NCBI RefSeq assembly: GCF_015832195.1
Contig: NW_024037374.1
Location: 4,255,331-4,319,330 of the forward strand
Source of the DNA: Motacilla alba alba
Taxonomy: Eukaryota > Chordata > Aves > Passeriformes > Motacillidae
Length of the DNA: 64,000 bases
Direction of reading: 5' to 3'
The notes under the pieces are model-generated. The model did not search any database. It had not been told where the DNA came from and saw only the letters and a program-made list of their open reading frames with translations. A program made the position numbers and the translations under genes. Shown here piece after piece: positions 48,989 to 61,788 of this stretch (its first letter is position 1; every line of letters begins with the position of its first letter).

Positions 48989-51900
48989 TAGGCCCTAGGT
49001 CCTTAGGGGCCGGCTGCCCGCTGGATTTCCACGAATCTGAAGATGCCGCCCAGGGACAAGCTGCCACCTGTGCCAAATCGGGCTGCTTTGAGAGTGCCCA
49101 TGGAGCTCTGCAAACTGAGACCAGGAACGTGGGGTTGTGGGTTTTGTTTTCCCAGACAGAAGCCTTTGACAGTGCCAAGTAGGCCCTCGGCCCTTTGGGG
49201 CCGGCCGCCCACTGGATTGCCACGAATATCAAGATGCCGCCCAGGGACAAGCTGCCACCCGTGCCAAGTCAGGCTGCTTTGAGAGTGCCCATGGAGCTCT
49301 GCTAACTGAGACCAGGAACGTGGGGTGGTGGGTTTTGTTTTCCCGGGCAGAAGCCATTGTCATTACCTGGTAGGCCCTCGGCCCTTCGGGGTCAGCTTGC
49401 AGCAGTATTTCAACGAATATCAAGATGCCGCCCAGTGACAAGCTGCCACCTGTGCCAACTTGGGCTGCTTTGAGAGTTCCGAATGGAGCAGTGCAATTTG
49501 AGACCAGGAACGTGTGGTGGTGTTTTTTGTTTTCCCGGGCAGAAGCCTTTGTCATTACCTGGTAGGCCCTCGGCCCATAGGGCCCAGCTCCTCACTGGAT
49601 TTCCACGAATATCATGCTGCCGCCCAGGGACAAGCTGCCACCTGTGCCAACTCGGGCTGCTTTGAGAGTGCCCATTGAGCTCTGCAAACTGCGACCAGGA
49701 ACGTGCGGTGGTGGGTTTTGTTTTCCTTGGCAGAAGCCTTTGTCTGTACCAGGTAGGCCCTCGGCCCTTCAGGGTCGGCTGGCAGCAGTATTTCAACGAA
49801 TATCAATATGCTGCCCAGGGACAAGCTGCAACCCGTGCCAAGTCGGGCTGCTTTGAGAGTGCCCATGGAGCTCAACAAACTGAGACCAGGAACGTGGGGT
49901 GGTGGGTTTTTTTTTCCTGGGCAGAAGCCTTTGTCATTACCAGGTAGGCCCTCGGTCCTTATCGGCCGGCTGCCCGCTAGATTTCCACGAATCTGAAGAT
50001 GCCGCCCAGGACAAGCTGCCACCTGTGCCTACTGGGGCTGCTTTGAGAGTGCCCATGGAGCTCTGGAATCTGAGACCAGGAACAAGGGGTGGTGGGTTTT
50101 GTTTTTCCGGGCAGAAGCCTTTGACAGTACCAGGTAGGCCCTCAGCACTTACGGGCGGGCTTGAAGCAGAATTTCCACGAATATCAATATGCTGCCCAGG
50201 GACAAGCTGCCACCTGTGCCAAGTCAGGCTGCTTTGAGAGTGCCCATGGAGCTCTGCAAACTGAGACCAAGAATTGGGGTGGTGGGTTTTGTTTTCCCGG
50301 GCAGAAGCCTTTGTCATTACCTGGAAGGCCGTCGGCCCATAGGGGACGGCTGCCCGCTGGATTTCCACGAATATCAAGATGCCGCCCCGGGACAAGCTGC
50401 CACCCGTGCCAACTCGGGCTGCTTTGAGAGTGCCCATGGAGCTCTGCAAACTGAGACCAGGAACGTGTGGTTGTGGGTTTTGTTTTCCCAGACAGAAGCC
50501 TTTGACAGTGCCAAGTAGGCCCTCGGCCCTTTGGGGCCGGCTGCCCACTGGATTGCCACGAATATCAAGATGCCGCCCCGGGACAAGCTGCCACCCGTGC
50601 CAAGTCGGGCTGCTTTGAGTGTGCCCATGGAGCTCTGCAAACTGAGACCAAGAACGTGGGGTGGTGGGTTTTGTTTTCCAGGGCAGAAGCCTTTGACAGT
50701 GCCAAGTAGGCCCTCGGCCCTTCAGGGTCGGCTGGCAGCAGTATTTCAACCAATATCAAGATACTGCCCATGGACAAGCTGCCACCCGTGCCAAGTTGGG
50801 CTTCTTTGATAGTGCCCATGGAGCTCTGCAAACTGAGACCAGGAACGTGGGGTGGTGGGTTTGTTTTTCCCGGACAGAATCCTTTGTCTGTACCAGGTAG
50901 GCACTCAGCACATACGGGCCGGCTGCCTGCTGGATTTCCGAGAATATCAAGATGATGCCCAGGGACAAGCTGCCACGTGTGCCAACTCAGGCTGCTTTGA
51001 GAGTGCCCATGGAGCTCTGCAAACTGAGACCAGGAACGTGGGGTGGTGGGTTTTGTTTTTCCGGACAGAAGCCTTTGACAGTACCAGGTAGGCCCTCCGC
51101 CCTTTGGGGTCGGCTTGCAGCAGTATTTCAACGAATATCAAGATGCTGCCAGGGTACAAGCTGCCACCCGTGCCAAGTCAGGCTGCTTTGAGAGTGCCCA
51201 TGGAGCTCTGGAATCTGTGATCAGGAACGTGGGGTGGTGGGTTTTGTTTTCCCGGGCAGAAGCCATTGTCATTACCTGGTAGGCCCTCGGCCCTTCGGGG
51301 TCAGCTTGCAGCAGTATTTCAACGAATATCAAGATGCCGCCCAGGGACAAGCTGCCACCTGTGCCAACTTGGGCTGCTTTGAGAGTTCCGAATGGAGCAG
51401 TGCAATTCGAGACCAGGAACGTGTGGTGGTGTTTTTTGTTTTCCCGGGCAGAAGCCTTTGTCATTACCTGGTAGGCCCTCGGTCCTTAGGGGCCGGCTGC
51501 CCGCTGGATTTCCACGAATCTGAAGATGCCGCCCAGGGACAAGCTGCCACCTGTGCCAACTCGGGCTGCTTTGAGAGTGCCCATGGAGCTCTGCAAACTG
51601 AGACCAGGAACGTGGGGTTGTGGGTTTTGTTTTCCCAGACAGAAGCCTTTGTCATTACCAGGTAGGCCCTCAGCACTTACGGGCGGGCGCCTGCTGGATT
51701 TCCGCGAATATCAAGATGCCGTCCAGGGACAAGCTGCCAACTGTGCCAACTCGGGCTGCTTTGAGATTGCCCATGGAGCTCTGCAAACTGAGACCAGGAA
51801 CGTGGGGTGGTGGGTTTTGTTTTGCTGGGCAGAAGCCATTGTCATTACCTGGAAGGCCCTCGGCCCATAGGGGCCGGCTGCCCGCTGGATTTCCACGAAT

Positions 51901-53573
51901 CTGAAGATGCCGCCCCGGGACAAGCTGCCACCTGTGCCAACTCGGGCTGCTTTGAGAGTGCCCATGGAGCTCTGCAAACTGAGACCAGGAACGTGTGGTG
52001 GTGGGTTTTGTTTTCCATGGCAGAAGCCTTTGTCAGTACCCAGTAGGCCCTCGGCCCTTCAGGGTCGGCGGGCAGCAGTATTTCAACCAATATCAAGATA
52101 CTGCCCATGGACAAGCTGCCACGCGTGCCAAGTCGGGCGGCTTTGATAGTGCCCATGGAGCTCTGCAAACTGAGACCAGGAACGTGGGGTGGTGCGTTTG
52201 TTTTTCCCGGACAGAATCCTTTGTCTGTACCAGGTAGGCCCTCAGCACATACGGGCCGGCTGCCTGCTGGATTTCCACGAATATCAAGATGCCGTCCAGG
52301 GACAAGCTGCCATGTGTGCCAACTCAGGGTGCTTTGAGAGTGCCCATGGAGCTCTGGAATCTGTGATCAGGAACGTGGGGTGGTGGGTTTTGTTTTTCCG
52401 GACAGAAGCCTTTGACAGTACCAGGTAGGCCCTCCGCCCTTAGGGGTCAGCTTGCAGCAGTATTTCAACGAATATCAAGATGCTGCCAGGGTACAAGCTG
52501 CCACCCGTGCCAAGTCAGGCTGCTTTGAGAGTGCCCATGGAGCTCTGCAAACTGAGACCAGGAACGTGGGGTGGTGGGTTTGTTTTTCCCGGACAGAATC
52601 CTTTGTCTGTACCAGGTAGGCCCTCAGCACATACGGGCCGGCTGCCTGCTGGATTTCCGAGAATATCAAGATGCCGTCCAGGGACAAGCTGCCATGTGTG
52701 CCAACTCAGGCTGCTTTGAGAGTGCCCATGGAGCTCTGGAATCTGTGATCAGGAACGTGGGGTGGTGGGTTTTGTTTTTCCGGACCGAAGCCTTTGACAG
52801 TACCAGGTAGGCCCTCCGCCCTTAGGGGTCGGCTTGCAGCAGTATTTCAACGAATATCAAGATGCCGCCCAGGGACAAGCTGCCACCTGTGCCAACTTGT
52901 GCTGCTTTGAGAGTTTCGAATGGAGCAGTGCAATTCGAGACCAGGAACGTGTGGTGGTGTTTTTTGTTTTCCCGGGCAGAAGCCTTTGTCATTACCTGGT
53001 AGGCCCTCGGTCCTTAGGGGCCGGCTGCCCGCTGGATTTCCACGAATCTGAAGATGCTGCCCAGGGACAAGCTGCCAACTGTGCCAACTCGGGCTGCTTT
53101 GAGAGTGCCCATGGAGCTCGGCAAACTGAGACCAGGAACGTGGGGTGGTGGGTTTTGTTTTCCCGGCCAGAAGCCTTTGACAGTACCCGGTAGGCCCTCC
53201 TCTTTTAGGGGTCGGCTTGCAGCAGTATTTCAACGAATATCAATATGCTGCCCAGGTACAAGCTGCCACCCGTGCCAACTCAGGCTGCTTTGAGAGTGCC
53301 CATGGAGCTCTGCAAACTGAGACCAGGAACGTGGGGTGGTGGGTTTTGTTTTCCCGGGCAGAAGCCTTTGTCATTACCTGGTAGGCCCTCGGCCCTTCGG
53401 GGTCAGCTTGCACCTGTATTTCAACGAATATCAAGATGCCGCCCAGGGACAAGCTGCCACCTGTGACAACTTGTGCTGCTTTGAGAGTTCCGAATGGAGC
53501 AGTGCAATTCGAGACCAGGAACGTGTGGTGGTGTTTTTTGTTTTCCCGGGCAGAAGCCTTTGTCATTACCTGG
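48989..53573. repeat. 24-mer HOR, copy 3 (4585 bp)
   Basis: Full-length copy with the same length and monomer order as copy 2. Long stretches compared by eye are identical, including the region 49937-50749 against 45352-46164. Confidence 0.95.
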
Positions 53574-56500
53574 TAGGCCCTAGGTCCTTAGGGGCCGGCT
53601 GCCCGCTGGATTTCCACGAATCTGAAGATGCCGCCCAGGGACAAGCTGCCACCTGTGCCAAATCGGGCTGCTTTGAGAGTGCCCATGGAGCTCTGCAAAC
53701 TGAGACCAGGAACGTGGGGTTGTGGGTTTTGTTTTCCCAGACAGAAGCCTTTGACAGTGCCAAGTAGGCCCTCGGCCCTTTGGGGCCGGCCGCCCACTGG
53801 ATTGCCACGAATATCAAGATGCCGCCCAGGGACAAGCTGCCACCCGTGCCAAGTCAGGCTGCTTTGAGAGTGCCCATGGAGCTCTGCTAACTGAGACCAG
53901 GAACGTGGGGTGGTGGGTTTTGTTTTCCCGGGCAGAAGCCATTGTCATTACCTGGTAGGCCCTCGGCCCTTCGGGGTCAGCTTGCAGCAGTATTTCAACG
54001 AATATCAAGATGCCGCCCAGTGACAAGCTGCCACCTGTGCCAACTTGGGCTGCTTTGAGAGTTCCGAATGGAGCAGTGCAATTTGAGACCAGGAACGTGT
54101 GGTGGTGTTTTTTGTTTTCCCGGGCAGAAGCCTTTGTCATTACCTGGTAGGCCCTCGGCCCATAGGGCCCAGCTCCTCACTGGATTTCCACGAATATCAT
54201 GCTGCCGCCCAGGGACAAGCTGCCACCTGTGCCAACTCGGGCTGCTTTGAGAGTTCCCATTGAGCTCTGCAAACTGCGACCAGGAACGTGCGGTGGTGGG
54301 TTTTGTTTTCCTTGGCAGAAGCCTTTGTCTGTACCAGGTAGGCCCTCGGCCCTTCAGGGTCGGCTGGCAGCAGTATTTCAACGAATATCAATATGCTGCC
54401 CAGGGACAAGCTGCAACCCGTGCCAAGTCGGGCTGCTTTGAGAGTGCCCATGGAGCTCAACAAACTGAGACCAGGAACGTGGGGTGGTGGGTTTTTTTTT
54501 CCTGGGCAGAAGCCTTTGTCATTACCAGGTAGGCCCTCGGTCCTTATCGGCCGGCTGCCCGCTAGATTTCCACGAATCTGAAGATGCCGCCCAGGACAAG
54601 CTGCCACCTGTGCCTACTGGGGCTGCTTTGAGAGTGCCCATGGAGCTCTGGAATCTGAGACCAGGAACAAGGGGTGGTGGGTTTTGTTTTTCCGGGCAGA
54701 AGCCTTTGACAGTACCAGGTAGGCCCTCAGCACTTACGGGCGGGCTTGAAGCAGAATTTCCACGAATATCAATATGCTGCCCAGGGACAAGCTGCCACCT
54801 GTGCCAAGTCAGGCTGCTTTGAGAGTGCCCATGGAGCTCTGCAAACTGAGACCAAGAATTGGGGTGGTGGGTTTTGTTTTCCCGGGCAGAAGCCTTTGTC
54901 ATTACCTGGAAGGCCGTCGGCCCATAGGGGACGGCTGCCCGCTGGATTTCCACGAATATCAAGATGCCGCCCCGGGACAAGCTGCCACCCGTGCCAACTC
55001 GGGCTGCTTTGAGAGTGCCCATGGAGCTCTGCAAACTGAGACCAGGAACGTGTGGTTGTGGGTTTTGTTTTCCCAGACAGAAGCCTTTGACAGTGCCAAG
55101 TAGGCCCTCGGCCCTTTGGGGCCGGCTGCCCACTGGATTGCCACGAATATCAAGATGCCGCCCAGGGACAAGCTGCCACCCGTGCCAAGTCGGGCTGCTT
55201 TGAGTGTGCCCATGGAGCTCTGCAAACTGAGACCAAGAACGTGGGGTGGTGGGTTTTGTTTTCCAGGGCAGAAGCCTTTGACAGTGCCAAGTAGGCCCTC
55301 GGCCCTTCAGGGTCGGCTGGCAGCAGTATTTCAACCAATATCAAGATACTGCCCATGGACAAGCTGCCACCCGTGCCAAGTTGGGCTTCTTTGATAGTGC
55401 CCATGGAGCTCTGCAAACTGAGACCAGGAACGTGGGGTGGTGGGTTTGTTTTTCCCGGACAGAATCCTTTGTCTGTACCAGGTAGGCACTCAGCACATAC
55501 GGGCCGGCTGCCTGCTGGATTTCCGAGAATATCAAGATGATGCCCAGGGACAAGCTGCCACGTGTGCCAACTCAGGCTGCTTTGAGAGTGCCCATGGAGC
55601 TCTGCAAACTGAGACCAGGAACGTGGGGTGGTGGGTTTTGTTTTTCCGGACAGAAGCCTTTGACAGTACCAGGTAGGCCCTCCGCCCTTTGGGGTCGGCT
55701 TGCAGCAGTATTTCAACGAATATCAAGATGCTGCCAGGGTACAAGCTGCCACCCGTGCCAAGTCAGGCTGCTTTGAGAGTGCCCATGGAGCTCTGGAATC
55801 TGTGATCAGGAACGTGGGGTGGTGGGTTTTGTTTTCCCGGGCAGAAGCCATTGTCATTACCTGGTAGGCCCTCGGCCCTTCGGGGTCAGCTTGCAGCAGT
55901 ATTTCAACGAATATCAAGATGCCGCCCAGGGACAAGCTGCCACCTGTGCCAACTTGGGCTGCTTTGAGAGTTCCGAATGGAGCAGTGCAATTCGAGACCA
56001 GGAACGTGTGGTGGTGTTTTTTGTTTTCCCGGGCAGAAGCCTTTGTCATTACCTGGTAGGCCCTCGGTCCTTAGGGGCCGGCTGCCCGCTGGATTTCCAC
56101 GAATCTGAAGATGCCGCCCAGGGACAAGCTGCCACCTGTGCCAACTCGGGCTGCTTTGAGAGTGCCCATGGAGCTCTGCAAACTGAGACCAGGAACGTGG
56201 GGTTGTGGGTTTTGTTTTCCCAGACAGAAGCCTTTGTCATTACCAGGTAGGCCCTCAGCACTTACGGGCGGGCGCCTGCTGGATTTCCGCGAATATCAAG
56301 ATGCCGTCCAGGGACAAGCTGCCAACTGTGCCAACTCGGGCTGCTTTGAGATTGCCCATGGAGCTCTGCAAACTGAGACCAGGAACGTGGGGTGGTGGGT
56401 TTTGTTTTGCTGGGCAGAAGCCATTGTCATTACCTGGAAGGCCCTCGGCCCATAGGGGCCGGCTGCCCGCTGGATTTCCACGAATCTGAAGATGCCGCCC

Positions 56501-57202
56501 CGGGACAAGCTGCCACGTGTGCCAACTCAGGCTGCTTTGAGAGTGCCCATGGAGCTCTGCAAACTGAGACCAGGAACGTGTGGTGGTGGGTTTTGTTTTC
56601 CATGGCAGAAGCCTTTGTCAGTACCCAGTAGGCCCTCGGCCCTTCAGGGTCGGCGGGCAGCAGTATTTCAACCAATATCAAGATACTGCCCATGGACAAG
56701 CTGCCACGCGTGCCAAGTCGGGCGGCTTTGATAGTGCCCATGGAGCTCTGCAAACTGAGACCAGGAACGTGGGGTGGTGCGTTTGTTTTTCCCGGACAGA
56801 ATCCTTTGTCTGTACCAGGTAGGCCCTCAGCACATACGGGCCGGCTGCCTGCTGGATTTCCACGAATATCAAGATGCCGTCCAGGGACAAGCTGCCATGT
56901 GTGCCAACTCAGGGTGCTTTGAGAGTGCCCATGGAGCTCTGCAAACTGAGACCAGGAACGTGGGGTGGTGGGTTTTGTTTTCCCGGGCAGAAGCCTTTGT
57001 CATTACCTGGTAGGCCCTCGGCCCTTCGGGGTCAGCTTGCACCTGTATTTCAACGAATATCAAGATGCCGCCCAGGGACAAGCTGCCACCTGTGACAACT
57101 TGTGCTGCTTTGAGAGTTCCGAATGGAGCAGTGCAATTCGAGACCAGGAACGTGTGGTGGTGTTTTTTGTTTTCCCGGGCAGAAGCCTTTGTCATTACCT
57201 GG
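53574..57202. repeat. 24-mer HOR, copy 4 (3629 bp, 19 monomers)
   Basis: 956 bp, exactly five monomers, are missing relative to copy 3. Sequence equivalent to ~52350 is followed directly by that equivalent to ~53310, with the switch near 56940 inside 'cccatggagctctg', where the two monomer types agree. The junction monomer is otherwise intact, as expected of homologous unequal exchange. A 'gagttcccattgagc' variant at ~54253 is shared only with the next copy. Confidence 0.94.
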
Positions 57203-60200
57203 TAGGCCCTAGGTCCTTAGGGGCCGGCTGCCCGCTGGATTTCCACGAATCTGAAGATGCCGCCCAGGGACAAGCTGCCACCTGTGCCAAATCGGGCTGC
57301 TTTGAGAGTGCCCATGGAGCTCTGCAAACTGAGACCAGGAACGTGGGGTTGTGGGTTTTGTTTTCCCAGACAGAAGCCTTTGACAGTGCCAAGTAGGCCC
57401 TCGGCCCTTTGGGGCCGGCCGCCCACTGGATTGCCACGAATATCAAGATGCCGCCCAGGGACAAGCTGCCACCCGTGCCAAGTCAGGCTGCTTTGAGAGT
57501 GCCCATGGAGCTCTGCTAACTGAGACCAGGAACGTGGGGTGGTGGGTTTTGTTTTCCCGGGCAGAAGCCATTGTCATTACCTGGTAGGCCCTCGGCCCTT
57601 CGGGGTCAGCTTGCAGCAGTATTTCAACGAATATCAAGATGCCGCCCAGTGACAAGCTGCCACCTGTGCCAACTTGGGCTGCTTTGAGAGTTCCGAATGG
57701 AGCAGTGCAATTTGAGACCAGGAACGTGTGGTGGTGTTTTTTGTTTTCCCGGGCAGAAGCCTTTGTCATTACCTGGTAGGCCCTCGGCCCATAGGGCCCA
57801 GCTCCTCACTGGATTTCCACGAATATCATGCTGCCGCCCAGGGACAAGCTGCCACCTGTGCCAACTCGGGCTGCTTTGAGAGTTCCCATTGAGCTCTGCA
57901 AACTGCGACCAGGAACGTGCGGTGGTGGGTTTTGTTTTCCTTGGCAGAAGCCTTTGTCTGTACCAGGTAGGCCCTCGGCCCTTCAGGGTCGGCTGGCAGC
58001 AGTATTTCAACGAATATCAATATGCTGCCCAGGGACAAGCTGCAACCCGTGCCAAGTCGGGCTGCTTTGAGAGTGCCCATGGAGCTCAACAAACTGAGAC
58101 CAGGAACGTGGGGTGGTGGGTTTTTTTTTCCTGGGCAGAAGCCTTTGTCATTACCAGGTAGGCCCTCGGTCCTTATCGGCCGGCTGCCCGCTAGATTTCC
58201 ACGAATCTGAAGATGCCGCCCAGGACAAGCTGCCACCTGTGCCTACTGGGGCTGCTTTGAGAGTGCCCATGGAGCTCTGGAATCTGAGACCAGGAACAAG
58301 GGGTGGTGGGTTTTGTTTTTCCGGGCAGAAGCCTTTGACAGTACCAGGTAGGCCCTCAGCACTTACGGGCGGGCTTGAAGCAGAATTTCCACGAATATCA
58401 ATATGCTGCCCAGGGACAAGCTGCCACCTGTGCCAAGTCAGGCTGCTTTGAGAGTGCCCATGGAGCTCTGCAAACTGAGACCAAGAATTGGGGTGGTGGG
58501 TTTTGTTTTCCCGGGCAGAAGCCTTTGTCATTACCTGGAAGGCCGTCGGCCCATAGGGGACGGCTGCCCGCTGGATTTCCACGAATATCAAGATGCCGCC
58601 CCGGGACAAGCTGCCACCCGTGCCAACTCGGGCTGCTTTGAGAGTGCCCATGGAGCTCTGCAAACTGAGACCAGGAACGTGTGGTTGTGGGTTTTGTTTT
58701 CCCAGACAGAAGCCTTTGACAGTGCCAAGTAGGCCCTCGGCCCTTTGGGGCCGGCTGCCCACTGGATTGCCACGAATATCAAGATGCCGCCCCGGGACAA
58801 GCTGCCACCCGTGCCAAGTCGGGCTGCTTTGAGTGTGCCCATGGAGCTCTGCAAACTGAGACCAAGAACGTGGGGTGGTGGGTTTTGTTTTCCAGGGCAG
58901 AAGCCTTTGACAGTGCCAAGTAGGCCCTCGGCCCTTCAGGGTCGGCTGGCAGCAGTATTTCAACCAATATCAAGATACTGCCCATGGACAAGCTGCCACC
59001 CGTGCCAAGTTGGGCTTCTTTGATAGTGCCCATGGAGCTCTGCAAACTGAGACCAGGAACGTGGGGTGGTGGGTTTGTTTTTCCCGGACAGAATCCTTTG
59101 TCTGTACCAGGTAGGCACTCAGCACATACGGGCCGGCTGCCTGCTGGATTTCCGAGAATATCAAGATGATGCCCAGGGACAAGCTGCCACGTGTGCCAAC
59201 TCAGGCTGCTTTGAGAGTGCCCATGGAGCTCTGCAAACTGAGACCAGGAACGTGGGGTGGTGGGTTTTGTTTTTCCGGACAGAAGCCTTTGACAGTACCA
59301 GGTAGGCCCTCCGCCCTTTGGGGTCGGCTTGCAGCAGTATTTCAACGAATATCAAGATGCTGCCAGGGTACAAGCTGCCACCCGTGCCAAGTCAGGCTGC
59401 TTTGAGAGTGCCCATGGAGCTCTGGAATCTGTGATCAGGAACGTGGGGTGGTGGGTTTTGTTTTCCCGGGCAGAAGCCATTGTCATTACCTGGTAGGCCC
59501 TCGGCCCTTCGGGGTCAGCTTGCAGCAGTATTTCAACGAATATCAAGATGCCGCCCAGGGACAAGCTGCCACCTGTGCCAACTTGGGCTGCTTTGAGAGT
59601 TCCGAATGGAGCAGTGCAATTCGAGACCAGGAACGTGTGGTGGTGTTTTTTGTTTTCCCGGGCAGAAGCCTTTGTCATTACCTGGTAGGCCCTCGGTCCT
59701 TAGGGGCCGGCTGCCCGCTGGATTTCCACGAATCTGAAGATGCCGCCCAGGGACAAGCTGCCACCTGTGCCAACTCGGGCTGCTTTGAGAGTGCCCATGG
59801 AGCTCTGCAAACTGAGACCAGGAACGTGGGGTTGTGGGTTTTGTTTTCCCAGACAGAAGCCTTTGTCATTACCAGGTAGGCCCTCAGCACTTACGGGCGG
59901 GCGCCTGCTGGATTTCCGCGAATATCAAGATGCCGTCCAGGGACAAGCTGCCAACTGTGCCAACTCGGGCTGCTTTGAGATTGCCCATGGAGCTCTGCAA
60001 ACTGAGACCAGGAACGTGGGGTGGTGGGTTTTGTTTTGCTGGGCAGAAGCCATTGTCATTACCTGGAAGGCCCTCGGCCCATAGGGGCCGGCTGCCCGCT
60101 GGATTTCCACGAATCTGAAGATGCCGCCCCGGGACAAGCTGCCACCCGTGCCAACTCGGGCTGCTTTGAGAGTGCCCATGGAGCTCTGCAAACTGAGACC

Positions 60201-61788
60201 AGGAACGTGTGGTGGTGGGTTTTGTTTTCCATGGCAGAAGCCTTTGTCAGTACCCAGTAGGCCCTCGGCCCTTCAGGGTCGGCGGGCAGCAGTATTTCAA
60301 CCAATATCAAGATACTGCCCATGGACAAGCTGCCACGCGTGCCAAGTCGGGCGGCTTTGATAGTGCCCATGGAGCTCTGCAAACTGAGACCAGGAACGTG
60401 GGGTGGTGCGTTTGTTTTTCCCGGACAGAATCCTTTGTCTGTACCAGGTAGGCCCTCAGCACATACGGGCCGGCTGCCTGCTGGATTTCCACGAATATCA
60501 AGATGCCGTCCAGGGACAAGCTGCCATGTGTGCCAACTCAGGGTGCTTTGAGAGTGCCCATGGAGCTCTGGAATCTGTGATCAGGAACGTGGGGTGGTGG
60601 GTTTTGTTTTTCCGGACAGAAGCCTTTGACAGTACCAGGTAGGCCCTCCGCCCTTAGGGGTCGGCTTGCAGCAGTATTTCAACGAATATCAAGATGCTGC
60701 CAGGGTACAAGCTGCCACCCGTGCCAAGTCAGGCTGCTTTGAGAGTGCCCATGGAGCTCTGCAAACTGAGACCAGGAACGTGGGGTGGTGGGTTTGTTTT
60801 TCCCGGACAGAATCCTTTGTCTGTACCAGGTAGGCCCTCAGCACATACGGGCCGGCTGCCTGCTGGATTTCCGAGAATATCAAGATGCCGTCCAGGGACA
60901 AGCTGCCATGTGTGCCAACTCAGGCTGCTTTGAGAGTGCCCATGGAGCTCTGGAATCTGTGATCAGGAACGTGGGGTGGTGGGTTTTGTTTTTCCGGACC
61001 GAAGCCTTTGACAGTACCAGGTAGGCCCTCCGCCCTTAGGGGTCGGCTTGCAGCAGTATTTCAACGAATATCAAGATGCCGCCCAGGGACAAGCTGCCAC
61101 CTGTGCCAACTTGTGCTGCTTTGAGAGTTTCGAATGGAGCAGTGCAATTCGAGACCAGGAACGTGTGGTGGTGTTTTTTTGTTATCCCGGGCAGAAGCCT
61201 TTGTCATTACCTGGTAGGCCCTCGGTCCTTAGGGGCCGGCTGCCCGCTGGATTTCCACGAATCTGAAGATGCTGCCCAGGGACAAGCTGCCAACTGTGCC
61301 AACTCGGGCTGCTTTGAGAGTGCCCATGGAGCTCGGCAAACTGAGACCAGGAACGTGGGGTGGTGGGTTTTGTTTTCCCGGCCAGAAGCCTTTGACAGTA
61401 CCCGGTAGGCCCTCCTCTTTTAGGGGTCGGCTTGCAGCAGTATTTCAACGAATATCAATATGCTGCCCAGGTACAAGCTGCCACCCGTGCCAACTCAGGC
61501 TGCTTTGAGAGTGCCCATGGAGCTCTGCAAACTGAGACCAGGAACGTGGGGTGGTGGGTTTTGTTTTCCCGGGCAGAAGCCTTTGTCATTACCTGGTAGG
61601 CCCTCGGCCCTTCGGGGTCAGCTTGCACCTGTATTTCAACGAATATCAAGATGCCGCCCAGGGACAAGCTGCCACCTGTGCCAACTTGTGCTGCTTTGAG
61701 AGTTCCGAATGGAGCAGTGCAATTCGAGACCAGGAACGTGTGGTGGTGTTTTTTGTTTTCCCGGGCAGAAGCCTTTGTCATTACCTGG
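57203..61788. repeat. 24-mer HOR, copy 5 (4586 bp)
   Basis: Full 24-monomer copy with one additional T ('gtgttttttt' at ~61171), which accounts for 4586 bp. It shares 'gttcccattgagc' (~57882) with copy 4 and 'gttatcccggg' (~61181) with copy 1. Confidence 0.95.
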
